In this document: piece after piece, positions 8,381-18,600 of the stretch | How positions within the stretch are numbered: the first letter of the stretch is position 1 | Layout: every line of letters begins with the position of its first letter | NCBI GenBank assembly: GCA_028284285.1 | Contig: JANQSA010000032.1 | Span: 186,001 to 250,000 of the forward strand | Origin: Croceivirga sp. | GTDB taxonomy: Bacteria > Bacteroidota > Bacteroidia > Flavobacteriales > Flavobacteriaceae | Direction: 5' to 3' | Length of the DNA: 64,000 bases | The notes under the pieces: model-generated | Databases searched by the model: none | Seen by the model: only the letters and a program-made list of their open reading frames with translations | Told to the model about the DNA's origin: nothing | Program-made: the position numbers and the translations under genes

Positions 8381-10447
8381 TCAATATTCGAAGACCAATC
8401 CGATATGCCCCTCCAATTTTTTCACCTTTAGCGTATACTTGCCGCCATTCCTTTTAAATTCGACAGGCTGCATAGATGGAATGGCATATACCTTTTTTAT
8501 TTCCTTGTGCAAATCCATGGTAACAGGCACATCATAAAGCGGTACAATATCTTCAATCACCTGTGCTTTTCCCCTTTGGTGGGGTGAAGCATACAGCAAG
8601 TGGAGTACATATCTGCTCTTATCGGGCTGGTGCAACAGATTTACCCGTCCTGCACTTGGCATGTCCACTTCCACCATAGGCCGGGCGCTAAGTTGTGACA
8701 AACAATTATAAAACAGGTCACGGTGCACCCTGGCACCCAATCTAAAATAACCCTTTGCCAGGTCACTGGGGATAAAAATGATGTTGCCTTTTCTGGTGAC
8801 CGCAGGATGCGCCGCATTTTTTTGGCGATATGGCGTATTTTGGTGGGAAGAGTATGCATGTATCCTACGGTTAAAAAACGGCTCGCGCAAATGGGCCAAA
8901 ACTATGGTGCCCTTTTCAACTTCAACCCGTAAGGAGGGCTCATAGTTCAAGAAGGGGGAACGTACCAAATTTGCTGCTATCTCGTCCCCCGCAATCGTAT
9001 AGTCCACGTCATATTCGGCATCGCCCAAATAGTTGACGCCCATATCAAAATGAAACTTTTTGTTTTTTCGATCCATGGCCCCTTTGCCCATGACCAAAAG
9101 CTTGCCGCCATTATCCATAAAGCCCTGAATTCGCTTTACGTCCGCTGGATTCAATGCTACTCCGCCCGATAAAATGATCACCTCCAGGTTCGACCAATCC
9201 TTGCGATTGCTGGCCATCACAAAATCTACCTGGTTTTCCAATAGCATGCGAACCAGGCCCTCGTCATGTCTCTTTTTGTTAGCAAACCAAATGCCCACCG
9301 AGGCCTCATGTTCCGCACCCACACCATAATCCTCTATTCTTTCCACATAGTCAAAGGCATGCCCGATATTGCGATAGGTCTCCATGTCCATTCTTCCCGA
9401 AGGGTGCAACTGGTCACCAAAATTTGCGTTGGCCCCAAAGGCTACCATGGATGCCGCTTCGTACCAAATGGCATCTTTATGCTTAAAGCCCCCAAACTCG
9501 CCCCATGCCGTATGGAACTTTCCGCTCATGGCCACATAATCCATATCCAAATTGCCATAATATTTGGCCCGCAAGGGAAACAGGTCGTAGCCATCCCAGG
9601 TAGTGGGAAGATCCTCCAAATCCAGTTTTGTATTGTATTGTTCCAATTGGTAGTCCAAGCTTTGGGGAATGTTGAAATGGGTGGTCCAATTGTAAAAAAT
9701 GGAGGCGTTGGGCTTGTATTTTTTTACGATTTCACGGGTCTTGTTCAAAAAAATCTTCATCTTTTTGATATGGTGCCGTTCCACGGCCTTGTCATCGTTC
9801 AGATCAATTCCGTTGGCCATAAGATCTTTTCTTCCCAGCTCGCTATAGTTAGGGTATTGAAAGGGCACAATATCAAACCAAAAGCCATCGAGATCATAGT
9901 TTTTAGCCAATTCTTCCACTTCGGCCAAGATAAGGTCCAGATAGGCCCCTTCAGGAGAAAGCGTGGCCCAGGAATAGAAGGGATACAACTTTTCGCCTTT
10001 CTTGATTTCATCGTCAAGCCCCGACCCGAACCAGACTTCCTTTCCTTCCTTATCCTTGATGATCCATTCCGGGTGTTCCCGTGCATCCTTGGCGGACCAG
10101 CCGATGGTGTAATAGGCTTGTGCACGAATGCCTATTTCATGACAGGCCTCAATTTGCTCCTGTAAAAGGTCAAAATCCAGATGGGGGTGTTTTTTACCCA
10201 CTTTGGTGTTGTAATAGGACCAGCCGTGGTGCCCTTTTGAAAAGATGTTGATGGAGTTCACCTTGGCCGTCTTTAGGGCTTCTTGAAACTGCGCTTTGGA
10301 AAATTCGGAACCAATGTCCTGAATGACTTCCGAGGTATGGAAATCCAAATGTATCTGTCGGGTGCCTTCTTTGGGACTTTGGCCGACCATGATGATACAG
10401 CCTAAAAAAAATAGTTGCAGTGTTGGTTTTAAAATATTCATTTTCAA
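8381..10447 (-). CDS. Putative secreted glycoside hydrolase (GHL6-like barrel with beta-galactosidase-trimerisation-like domain)
   Basis: This is a 688-residue protein with an N-terminal hydrophobic export signal (about 8-23). The N-terminal half looks like a hypothetical glycosyl hydrolase 6 (GHL6) TIM barrel: RQIHLDFHTSE (30-40), GHHGWSYYNTKVG (72-84) and GFWFDIVPF (188-196). D192 is the best candidate catalytic acid by position at the end of a barrel strand. The middle part (about 380-470) resembles the Rossmann-like trimerisation domain of GH42-type beta-galactosidases (VIILSGGVALNPADVKRI, GGKLLVMGKG). The activity is unknown. It follows VCBS-A by 108 bases and is the last gene of the PUL1 SusCD transcription unit, so it probably acts on the glycan captured by that SusCD pair. 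Confidence 0.72.
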   Translation of the reverse strand: MKMNILKPTLQLFFLGCIIMVGQSPKEGTRQIHLDFHTSEVIQDIGSEFSKAQFQEALKTAKVNSINIFSKGHHGWSYYNTKVGKKHPHLDFDLLQEQIEACHEIGIRAQAYYTIGWSAKDAREHPEWIIKDKEGKEVWFGSGLDDEIKKGEKLYPFYSWATLSPEGAYLDLILAEVEELAKNYDLDGFWFDIVPFQYPNYSELGRKDLMANGIDLNDDKAVERHHIKKMKIFLNKTREIVKKYKPNASIFYNWTTHFNIPQSLDYQLEQYNTKLDLEDLPTTWDGYDLFPLRAKYYGNLDMDYVAMSGKFHTAWGEFGGFKHKDAIWYEAASMVAFGANANFGDQLHPSGRMDMETYRNIGHAFDYVERIEDYGVGAEHEASVGIWFANKKRHDEGLVRMLLENQVDFVMASNRKDWSNLEVIILSGGVALNPADVKRIQGFMDNGGKLLVMGKGAMDRKNKKFHFDMGVNYLGDAEYDVDYTIAGDEIAANLVRSPFLNYEPSLRVEVEKGTIVLAHLREPFFNRRIHAYSSHQNTPYRQKNAAHPAVTRKGNIIFIPSDLAKGYFRLGARVHRDLFYNCLSQLSARPMVEVDMPSAGRVNLLHQPDKSRYVLHLLYASPHQRGKAQVIEDIVPLYDVPVTMDLHKEIKKVYAIPSMQPVEFKRNGGKYTLKVKKLEGHIGLVFEY

Positions 10448-10555
10448 TTAGTTATTTTATTTGATGGTTTTGGATCACCTTTAAATAACGCAAGTTGGCG
10501 GCATCCAATAAATACTAGGGCGTGTTAACACTAATTCGGAAATGAATGGGCGTAA

Positions 10556-13500
10556 TCATGGTCTATTCGCTGTCTTCTTAAGCACTTCGACTTTTCCACT
10601 ATTGGCACTTGCCACTAAAAGTTGCCCCCCAGAATTGGAACGTACCGCCGTCAATTGAGTAATGTTGCCCTTTAAAAAAATACCACTTTCCGAAGGGGAC
10701 AATGCCCTAAAATTGTTTTTTCCATCCCCCAAAAGGCAGACCCCGACTGAGGCATCGTGCCATCCATAGGTGTTTTCCGAGGCATGGGTATTTCCAGCCG
10801 CTATAATATCCATATTTCCATCCCCATTGGCATCATCAATATAAATTGCAAAAATGGGACCCATCTGAGCCTCAATAGGGAGTTCCCTCATGGTAAAACT
10901 ATTGTTTCCGTCATTAATAAAAAGTGTGGAGGCAAAGGTTTTTGCTTCCAGCTTGAGGGCTTTTTTGGTCAGATTGTCCGTCAATACGTTGTCAAATGAA
11001 GCTTCGGAATAGGCTTGGTAGGTTTTAAATATCTTTTTATAGGCCACAACCTGTTTGGCCAAGTCGTCAAGACCATGATAGGGAAAGAGGTCGATTCCTC
11101 CGGTAGCCGTTGATTTCATGTAGCAAGCAAACAAAGGATCTACTTTGCCATTCTCGTCAAAGTCATCGGCATATAGCAAAAAGGGGCGGTCGGGAGTGGC
11201 CTTGTAATCCTGGTTCAAGCCCAGATTGCCCACTACATAATCGGTGTCACCATCATTGTCAAAATCTGCAGCCTGAATCGTATTCCACCATCCTGTGCTT
11301 TTTGAATCTATGGACAAGGAAATCCTTTTTAAGGTTCCGTTGTCATTTTTAAAAATGGTCAGGGGCATCCACTCACCAACAAGCAGTAGGTCTTCCCAGC
11401 CATCACCATCATAATCGGACCATATAGCATCGCTTACCATACCAACTCCAGAGAGTCCAGCTACCTGTTCGGCTACATTGGAGAAGTTACCGCTGTTGTT
11501 GTTCAATAAATAACTCTCCGGAGCCATGGGATACTGACCCGGTGAATATCTTCCCCCTACAAATAAGTCGATATCCCCATCTTGGTCATAATCGGCCCCT
11601 GCAACACAGCCTCCACTGGCGGTCAATGGGGGAAGCTTGTTCGATGGTTCAAAATGGCCCAGACCATTATTTATATATAGACGGTCTTGATAAAACGGCG
11701 AGTTCAGTGGATGTTCGCTTCCGCCGCTCACCACATACAGGTCGTTGTCTCCATCATTATCGGAATCGAATAAAAACGAATCCATATCCTCATATTGGGC
11801 ACTGCTTTCTGGGAACTCCTGCTTTCTGAATTTTCCTGAGGAATCTTGGACAAACAGCGATGAAACATTGCCATAGCTTCCTCCTATATATATATCGGCA
11901 CCCTTCTTGCCATCAAGCGGCCCAGCTGTCATTGTCGGCCCGCCCCTGGAATACATTTTTAGCAATAGCGGATCTGCATCAAAATCGTTGAACATGTTTT
12001 CCTCATGCCTATGGTCTAGTATACTATCTACAACCTTAGTGAACAGTCCCCTGTTTTTTTCGTTTCGCATTACCCGTTCCGAATCCCCTTTTTGGTGGTT
12101 GATTTCCACGGTTTGGTTTACGGGAATATGCCTTTGAACAAAATGAGTTCCATCGGGCCATATCACCTCTATTTTATCTATGATGGTATCTTTGCCCAGG
12201 CCAAAGTGTATAGCATCGTTCATACTGGACAAATAGCCTCTGGTCGGGGCCACATACGCATATTGGTTGGAACCATTGTGCTCGACATACACCTTGGCAC
12301 CTGTGGCATTGCGATTGGAAGTCGCACCATTTAACCTCACCTTTAAATAATTGTTCTTGTTTTCCGTGATATTTTGATAGACCAGGGCCTCGTGGTCAAT
12401 ATCATTGGTGACAATGTCCAAATCGCCATCGCCATCCAAATCTGAGAATATGGCTCCATTGGAAAAGGAGGGTATGCCCACCCCGGATGCTTTGCTAACA
12501 TCACTATAGGTTAAGTCCCCATTGTTTTGATAGAGAAAATTGGGGATTTTGACTTCGGGGATAATCTTATAGAGTTCCTTGGTTCTATTCTGTTTTGCCT
12601 CCTTGGTGCCAAAGTAGGAGTTATTAGCGTCGTAGTTGATAAAATCCAGATCGGTCATATCTTTTACAAAGCCATTGGAAATAAAAATGTCCCTGTCCCC
12701 ATCATTGTCAAAATCGGCCAATAGGGGAGCCCAACTCCAATCCGTTGCGTGTATTCCGCCGAGTTGGCCTATTTCCGAAAAGTGTATGTCGCCGTTAAGG
12801 TCTGTACCTCTGTTCAATTGGAGGGTGTTACGAACATATTGGGGAATGTAGCCCGCCTGGTTGATCAATCGGAACTTTTTCGGATGCATACCGCTGAGCA
12901 TTGACTTTCTTCGGTCGTTGTTATCAGGCAACATATCCAGCACCATAATATCCGGAAGCAGATCGTTGTTCACATCGGCAATATCCACCCCCATACCGTT
13001 ATAGCTCTGGTGCCTCAGATAATCCTCAGAGAGATCTTTGAACGATTTATTACCTTGGTTTATGTACAAGCGGTCATTGGGCATAAAATCATTGGCTACA
13101 TAAATATCCGGCCAACCATCATCGTTAAGGTCGTTTATCGCCAAACCAAGGCCGTAGCCCTCATGCACAATACCGCTTTCCAATGACTTTTCTACAAAAT
13201 AGGGGTGATCCATGCCATCAGATGTTCCCAAGTTTTCATATAAACGGTCTATGGTTTGTCCTTTGGTGGCGGCAAATGCCTTGTCATAAATAAAAGTCTT
13301 GTCAACGGTATCTATACAATTGGTAAGAATAAATAGATCGAGATCGCCATCCCCGTCGTAGTCAAAAAAAGCAGATTGGACACTGAAGGAAGCATCAGCA
13401 ATGCCATAATCGTTTGCCTTCTCCAAAAATGTCGGAATACCTTCCTCGTTTAGTCCTTGGTTTATGAACAGCAAATTTTTTTTATTGGCACTCTCATGCC

Positions 13501-13894
13501 CCGCGATATTCACATAAATATCTAGCCAGCCATCTGCATTGATATCCACCATGGAAACGCCCATGGCCCATCTATCAGTGGTCATCCCGGCCTTGGATGT
13601 AATATCCTCAAATTGCATCGCTCCCTTATTCATATATAGTTTAGAGCCCACCATATTGCCACTAAAAAATAAATCGGGCAGGTTGTCGTTATTGAGGTCC
13701 CCAACACCCACGCCTCCTCCATTATAGATATAGTAGTAATCTACCAAGTTGATGGAATCATTTGCGGTGATGGTATTTGAAAAATGGATGCCCGTGCTTG
13801 AAGGTGATAGTACTTTGTAGGCAATACCGACTTTTTCTTCTTCACAGCTGATTAAGCAAAGAATTAAAATCAATGTAGCAAAAGGTCTTGTCAT
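10556..13894 (-). CDS. VCBS/FG-GAP repeat lipoprotein with ASPIC/UnbV domain (VCBS-A)
   Basis: The 1,112-residue protein starts at the ATG at 13894. This gives a lipoprotein signal (MTRPFATLILILCLISC, lipid Cys17); an upstream in-frame ATG at 13972 would bury it. Many calcium-binding FG-GAP/VCBS motifs of the DxDxDGxxD type (DINADGWLDIY, DYDGDGDLDLF, DFDNDGDRDIF, DYDQDGDIDLF) form a seven-bladed propeller-like region on each side of a central ASPIC/UnbV-like segment at about 515-600 (IEVIWPDGTHF). No catalytic motif was recognised. Its place directly after susD, where many Bacteroides PULs put SusE/SusF, suggests a surface glycan-binding or SusCD-accessory role. That is inference. Confidence 0.82.
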   Translation of the reverse strand: MTRPFATLILILCLISCEEEKVGIAYKVLSPSSTGIHFSNTITANDSINLVDYYYIYNGGGVGVGDLNNDNLPDLFFSGNMVGSKLYMNKGAMQFEDITSKAGMTTDRWAMGVSMVDINADGWLDIYVNIAGHESANKKNLLFINQGLNEEGIPTFLEKANDYGIADASFSVQSAFFDYDGDGDLDLFILTNCIDTVDKTFIYDKAFAATKGQTIDRLYENLGTSDGMDHPYFVEKSLESGIVHEGYGLGLAINDLNDDGWPDIYVANDFMPNDRLYINQGNKSFKDLSEDYLRHQSYNGMGVDIADVNNDLLPDIMVLDMLPDNNDRRKSMLSGMHPKKFRLINQAGYIPQYVRNTLQLNRGTDLNGDIHFSEIGQLGGIHATDWSWAPLLADFDNDGDRDIFISNGFVKDMTDLDFINYDANNSYFGTKEAKQNRTKELYKIIPEVKIPNFLYQNNGDLTYSDVSKASGVGIPSFSNGAIFSDLDGDGDLDIVTNDIDHEALVYQNITENKNNYLKVRLNGATSNRNATGAKVYVEHNGSNQYAYVAPTRGYLSSMNDAIHFGLGKDTIIDKIEVIWPDGTHFVQRHIPVNQTVEINHQKGDSERVMRNEKNRGLFTKVVDSILDHRHEENMFNDFDADPLLLKMYSRGGPTMTAGPLDGKKGADIYIGGSYGNVSSLFVQDSSGKFRKQEFPESSAQYEDMDSFLFDSDNDGDNDLYVVSGGSEHPLNSPFYQDRLYINNGLGHFEPSNKLPPLTASGGCVAGADYDQDGDIDLFVGGRYSPGQYPMAPESYLLNNNSGNFSNVAEQVAGLSGVGMVSDAIWSDYDGDGWEDLLLVGEWMPLTIFKNDNGTLKRISLSIDSKSTGWWNTIQAADFDNDGDTDYVVGNLGLNQDYKATPDRPFLLYADDFDENGKVDPLFACYMKSTATGGIDLFPYHGLDDLAKQVVAYKKIFKTYQAYSEASFDNVLTDNLTKKALKLEAKTFASTLFINDGNNSFTMRELPIEAQMGPIFAIYIDDANGDGNMDIIAAGNTHASENTYGWHDASVGVCLLGDGKNNFRALSPSESGIFLKGNITQLTAVRSNSGGQLLVASANSGKVEVLKKTANRP

Positions 13895-13931
13895 ATATGT
13901 CTCGATAGCGATTGATGATCGTACCACAAAA

Positions 13932-13976
13932 TCTTTTGGGGGAATATGCTGCGGGAACAGCATTACCCCCAAAAGA
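13932..13976 (-). promoter_or_regulatory. Intercistronic stem-loop between susD1 and VCBS-A
   Basis: TCTTTTGGGGG (13932-13942) pairs perfectly over 11 bp with CCCCCAAAAGA (13966-13976). The loop itself holds a second 6-bp stem (ATGCTG/CAGCAT). On the minus strand it lies after the susD stop and before the VCBS start. Candidate attenuator, processing site or 3'-end protector. Confidence 0.75.
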
Positions 13977-13988
13977 AAACTTAAATCA

Positions 13989-14001
13989 AACTAAACTAAC
14001 T
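13989..14001 (-). promoter_or_regulatory. Conserved 13-mer upstream of the susD1/VCBS hairpin
   Basis: It reads AGTTAGTTTAGTT on the coding strand. The identical 13-mer occurs at 31321-31333 and 49466-49478, each time between a susD stop and the following hairpin, and each time 12-16 bases before the hairpin. Confidence 0.7.
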
Positions 14002-14028
14002 CAATAAAAACAGTATGACCAAACTATA

Positions 14029-15561
14029 TTATAGATAGGCCGGGTTTTGATTTAGGTTGGGATTGGTATCCACATCCCCTTGTGGTACAGGCAAATACTC
14101 ATTTCTTCCCTGAATAAAGTTCGCATTTGAATTACCCCTTCTCTCGGGGTTGTTGTTAAAGGTTTCAGCAGCAATGCCCCAGCGCAACAAATCAAACCAT
14201 CGGTGGCCCTCGAACGAAAGTTCGCGAACACGTTCATCTCGAATGGCCTGCCGCAATCCATCCTGTGCCAGGCCCGTATAAGCTGGCATATCTACCCTGG
14301 CTCGTACCTCGTTCAAACGGGCCAATGCATTGGCAGATCCACCGTTGGCTTCGTTTTCGGCCTCGGCATACATTAAAAGTATATCGGCATAACGGATATT
14401 TCTCCAGTTTTGGGTGCTGGCGGCCCATCCACCGTCGTCAGCACGGGTATGGTCGAAGTTCAAGTACTTTCGTATCAATAGATCTCCGGATGAGAAGTTG
14501 GTTAAAAAATCATCTTGATACACTTTGGCTCCAGGATAATCCCAAACGATAGAAACCTTCGTTCTGGGATCTTCCTCACCACCAGTGGTGGTCTGCGCCA
14601 TAAAAAGATCAAACACCCATTGGTTTACATCAGCCGAACCCTGACTCGTATAACCGGGTGGGGCAATATCATTTTCCCAGGCCTGTCCTCTCCAAACATT
14701 ACCGCCAGATCCACCCCAACCTCCGCTGAGGTTGGCATCATATTGGATCTCGAAGATAGATTCCGCGTTGTTTACATTGGCCTCGTCAAAATTATGCTCA
14801 TAGGCAACACCATCTAGGGTGTACTCCCTGTCCAGTATTTTTGCAAATTCGGCGGATGCCTCGGCCCATCGCTCTTGGTATAAATAGATTTTTCCCAGCA
14901 TGGCAAAAGCCGCCGCTTGGGAAGCACGGCCCGTGTTGGCGGCATCCCACTTGAATGGCAAGGCTGTCGCGGCTTCGCTAAAATCAGCTTCCATGGAATC
15001 ATAAAATTCATCGGCACTTGCAGCGGGCAGTTGGAGGTCCTCTACCGACTGGATAGTGTTTTTGTACAAAGGAATGTGTGGCCCCCAAGTATGGAACAAA
15101 TAAAAATGGGCAAATCCCCTCAAAAACTTTGCCTGGGCAATGATTTGTGCTTTCAGGGTCTCATCCATATCAATATTGGGCACATTGTCAATCACTTGGT
15201 TCGCCGTAGCCACAGTTTTGCTGATTTCCCGCCAAAACTCCAACATTCTGGGTTGAGTTGAGGTGGTGGTAAACGTGCCCGGGTCATTTACATTGGTAAG
15301 TGGAAAGGGATCCACATCATCCCCACGCTGGATCAACATAATACCTACACCCATCCTTCCAAAAGATTCCACAGTTGGCAAAGTCGCATAAACTGCTGTC
15401 AATCCTTGTTGGGCATCATTTGCGTTCTGCCAAAAACTCTCAGAGCCCAGTTCGTTGGGGTTGACTAAGTTCAATTCTACATCAGGATTACATCCTGTAA
15501 ATACCAATACCATAAAAGACATTGGTATCAGATATTTTCTAAAATCTCTTTTAACTTTCAT
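14029..15561 (-). CDS. SusD/RagB-family outer-membrane glycan-binding lipoprotein (PUL1)
   Basis: This is a 510-residue lipoprotein (FTGC lipobox ending near residue 24) with the SusD signatures: an N-terminal NPNELGSESFW block, a TPR-like helical core (AKFLRGFAHFYLFHTWG) and the C-terminal hallmark RELSFEGHRWFDLLRWG followed by the LPVPQ(G/S)xxxxNPxLxQNPxY ending. It caps the SusC porin and delivers oligosaccharides to it. It begins 43 bases after the susC stop and is followed by the 13-mer/hairpin element, which separates it from VCBS-A. Confidence 0.95.
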   Translation of the reverse strand: MKVKRDFRKYLIPMSFMVLVFTGCNPDVELNLVNPNELGSESFWQNANDAQQGLTAVYATLPTVESFGRMGVGIMLIQRGDDVDPFPLTNVNDPGTFTTTSTQPRMLEFWREISKTVATANQVIDNVPNIDMDETLKAQIIAQAKFLRGFAHFYLFHTWGPHIPLYKNTIQSVEDLQLPAASADEFYDSMEADFSEAATALPFKWDAANTGRASQAAAFAMLGKIYLYQERWAEASAEFAKILDREYTLDGVAYEHNFDEANVNNAESIFEIQYDANLSGGWGGSGGNVWRGQAWENDIAPPGYTSQGSADVNQWVFDLFMAQTTTGGEEDPRTKVSIVWDYPGAKVYQDDFLTNFSSGDLLIRKYLNFDHTRADDGGWAASTQNWRNIRYADILLMYAEAENEANGGSANALARLNEVRARVDMPAYTGLAQDGLRQAIRDERVRELSFEGHRWFDLLRWGIAAETFNNNPERRGNSNANFIQGRNEYLPVPQGDVDTNPNLNQNPAYL

Positions 15562-15604
15562 ATCTCAATTTTTATTACTTTAAATTTTTCTCATCATACT
15601 CTAT

Positions 15605-18600
15605 TTAAAAACTGGCTTGCAATCCAAAGAACACCATTTTGGCCGTTGGGTACGACCTATCGATTCCTGCTCCAAAAATGTTTGAATTGCTGGACCCCAC
15701 ATTATTGCCGTTAAACGACCTTCCGACCTCTGGGTCATAGCCCGAATAATCGGTAAATGTAATCAGGTTTTGGCCACTCAGATAGACCCTTAGCCGTTTA
15801 AATGTATTTTCCGGAAAAATCCCTTCGGGAATGGTATACCCAATTTCAATGTTCTTCAATCGTGTATAGGAACCATCTTCTACATAAAAACTGGAAACGA
15901 GATCGTTCCCAGATGGATTTCCATCTACCATTCTCGGGATATTGGTATTGGTATTTGTAGGGGACCAAGCGTTTCTGGCAAATGAGAATATGTCACTCCC
16001 GCCAGCTGTCTCAAAGAAGAAATCATTGATTCGGGCGTTAAACAATTCTACCCCCTGTACTGAAGTCCAGAACATATTCAAATCAAAATTCTTGTAGGAG
16101 GCATTAACGTTAAGGCCAAGTTGAAAATCAGGTATAGCACTTCCAAGAAAATCCCGGTCATCTTCATCAATATCTCCATCATTGTCCAAGTCCCTAAAGT
16201 TCAGGTCCCCCAATTGTGCCACTCCTGTTCTGCCATCAGCAGCAATTTCCGCATCGGTCTGATAAACCCCTTCTACAACAAAACCGTAATAACTGCCTAT
16301 CTCTTGCCCAACATCTGTAAGAGTTGCAAATTGACCACCGGCATTGAACCTTCCTCCAGGAATAGGCGAAACACCTTCACCCAAGCCAGTGACCTCATTG
16401 GTCAATGTAGTAAAGTTTAAGGACGCGTTCAGGTTAAAATCATCCCAACTGTTCCTGTAGTTCACCAAAAACTCAAAACCCCTATTTTCAACATCGGCAG
16501 CATTGGTCCTCAAAGACCCCCCTTGCCCACCACCGGCAGGTATGGGAAGATTCACCAAAATATCTTCGGTTTCCTTGATGAAATAGTCCGCGACGACCCC
16601 CACCTTTCCATCAAAAAGCTCAAGATCCACACCAATATTGGTAGACGTCGTGGTCTCCCAGAATAGTTCCGGATTGGCCAAATTCAGAATGGTACTACCT
16701 ACAAGGGGCTCCCCGCCAATGACTGCAAAGTTTTGATTGTTCAGGGTACTTTGAATATCAAAATTACCTATGGCCTGATTCCCCAGTTGACCCCAGCTGC
16801 CCCTAAGTTTTAGCTCGGTAACCGCACCATCCTTTGGAAAGAATCCCTCTTCACTTATGCGCCAAGCTGCCGAAAAAGAAGGAAAGTTACCCGACCTCAA
16901 ATCTTCGGCAAATCGTGAACTCTTGTCATTCCTGATTGTGGCACCTAGAAGATATTTATCCTTAAAGATATAATCTAACCTTCCAATCCATGAAACCAGA
17001 GCATTTCTTTGTTCGGAGCCAAAAGTGGCGGTTTCTACATTACCGGCATTAAGGGAGGTAAGTGCATCGGAAGGAAATTCTTGGACAATTCCCCCAGCGC
17101 TTCTTGACTTGACATTCTGCGTGGTGTACCCTCCTAAAAGAGAGAGGTTATGATTTCCAAATTCTTTTGAGAAGCTAAGGGTATGCTCGGAAAGGACATC
17201 TACTACGCGGGTAAAACTTTCATTTAAGGTAGCGACAATTGTGGTGTAAATAGGGTTAGCTCCGGTATTGACCACTGGCACAAAATTCCTGTTATGGAAC
17301 AAACTGTAGTTGATTCCCAAGTTATACTTATACGTTAAGCCATTCAATATTTCATAACTAGGTGAGATATTAAAAATGACTCTGTCCCTTATGGCTTCTT
17401 GATCTTGTGATTCGGCAAAACCAAAATAGTTTGTGGCGTTTCCCGTGAACTCTGGAGGAGCAAGCCCCCAGCCGCCATCGGGATTGTTCTCATCAAAAAC
17501 GGGTTGTATCGGGATAGCCCCTCCACCTACCATGAAAACGGGATTGGTATCCTGTATTTCTCTTGATAAAAATAAACTCTCTTCCACTTTAAAACGTCCC
17601 TTTCTAAAACTGGAATTTGCCCTAACATTATATCTCTCATAACCTGATGAGTTCACCATCCCCTCTTGGTCAAGGTACTGGCCCGATAGATAAAACGTAG
17701 CATTTTCGCCTCCACCGGAAATGCTGAGGTTGTAATCTTGGAACAGGGCACTGCTTAATTGCACGTCTTGCCAATCTGTATCGATGCCGTTGGTTGATAA
17801 TACCGGGCTAACATTACCTCCATTGGCATTCGCTTGATTGCGCACCTGAACATACTCCTCAGCACCCAGGAAATCCAATCTATTGGTCGGGGTTTGGATT
17901 CCGAGCTTGGAGCTAAAATCAATTTGTATCTCCCCCGATCGGCCTCTCTTTGTTGTGACAATAACAACACCATTGGCCGCCCTACTACCATAAATTGAAG
18001 CAGCGGCCGCATCCTTAAGGATTTGTATGCTCTCTATATCATTGGGACTGATAAAAGAGATATCGTCCGCAAAATTGCCGTCAACAACATATAGAGGCTG
18101 ATCATTGTTAAGGGTTCCCGAACCCCTGATCACGACTACTGCACCAGTTCCAGGAGCACCGCCACTATTTTCCACATTGACTCCGGCAGCTCTACCCTGC
18201 AACAAACTTGCTGTGTTTGTATTGGAGATTTTCTGCGCATCTTCAGTGTCAACCGTGGCAATCGCCGCGGTTACATTACGTCTTGACTGGGTTCCGTAGC
18301 CCACTACTATGACCTCATCCAAGCCCGCCGCGGATTCTTCCAAAGAAACGGTGATCTGGGTTTGCCCATTTATGGCAATGTCCTTGGGAGAAAAACCGAT
18401 ATAGGAGATGGTCAAAATGGCCTCTTCACTAGCCACATTGAGGGTAAAATTGCCGTCAAAATCCGTCTGGGTTCCGTTGGTGGTACCCTTTTCAACAATG
18501 CTAGCCCCTGGCAATGGGGAACCGTTGGCATCCGTTACCGTTCCAGATACCGAAAACTGTACCATGGACAAATTGGAAGGAATCGGCAAATCGGCCATGG

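Noticed and set aside
9266-10165. 299-codon plus-strand open frame
   Set aside because: It lies wholly antisense to the GHL6 gene, has no domain-like pattern, and the minus-strand frame has clear family motifs.
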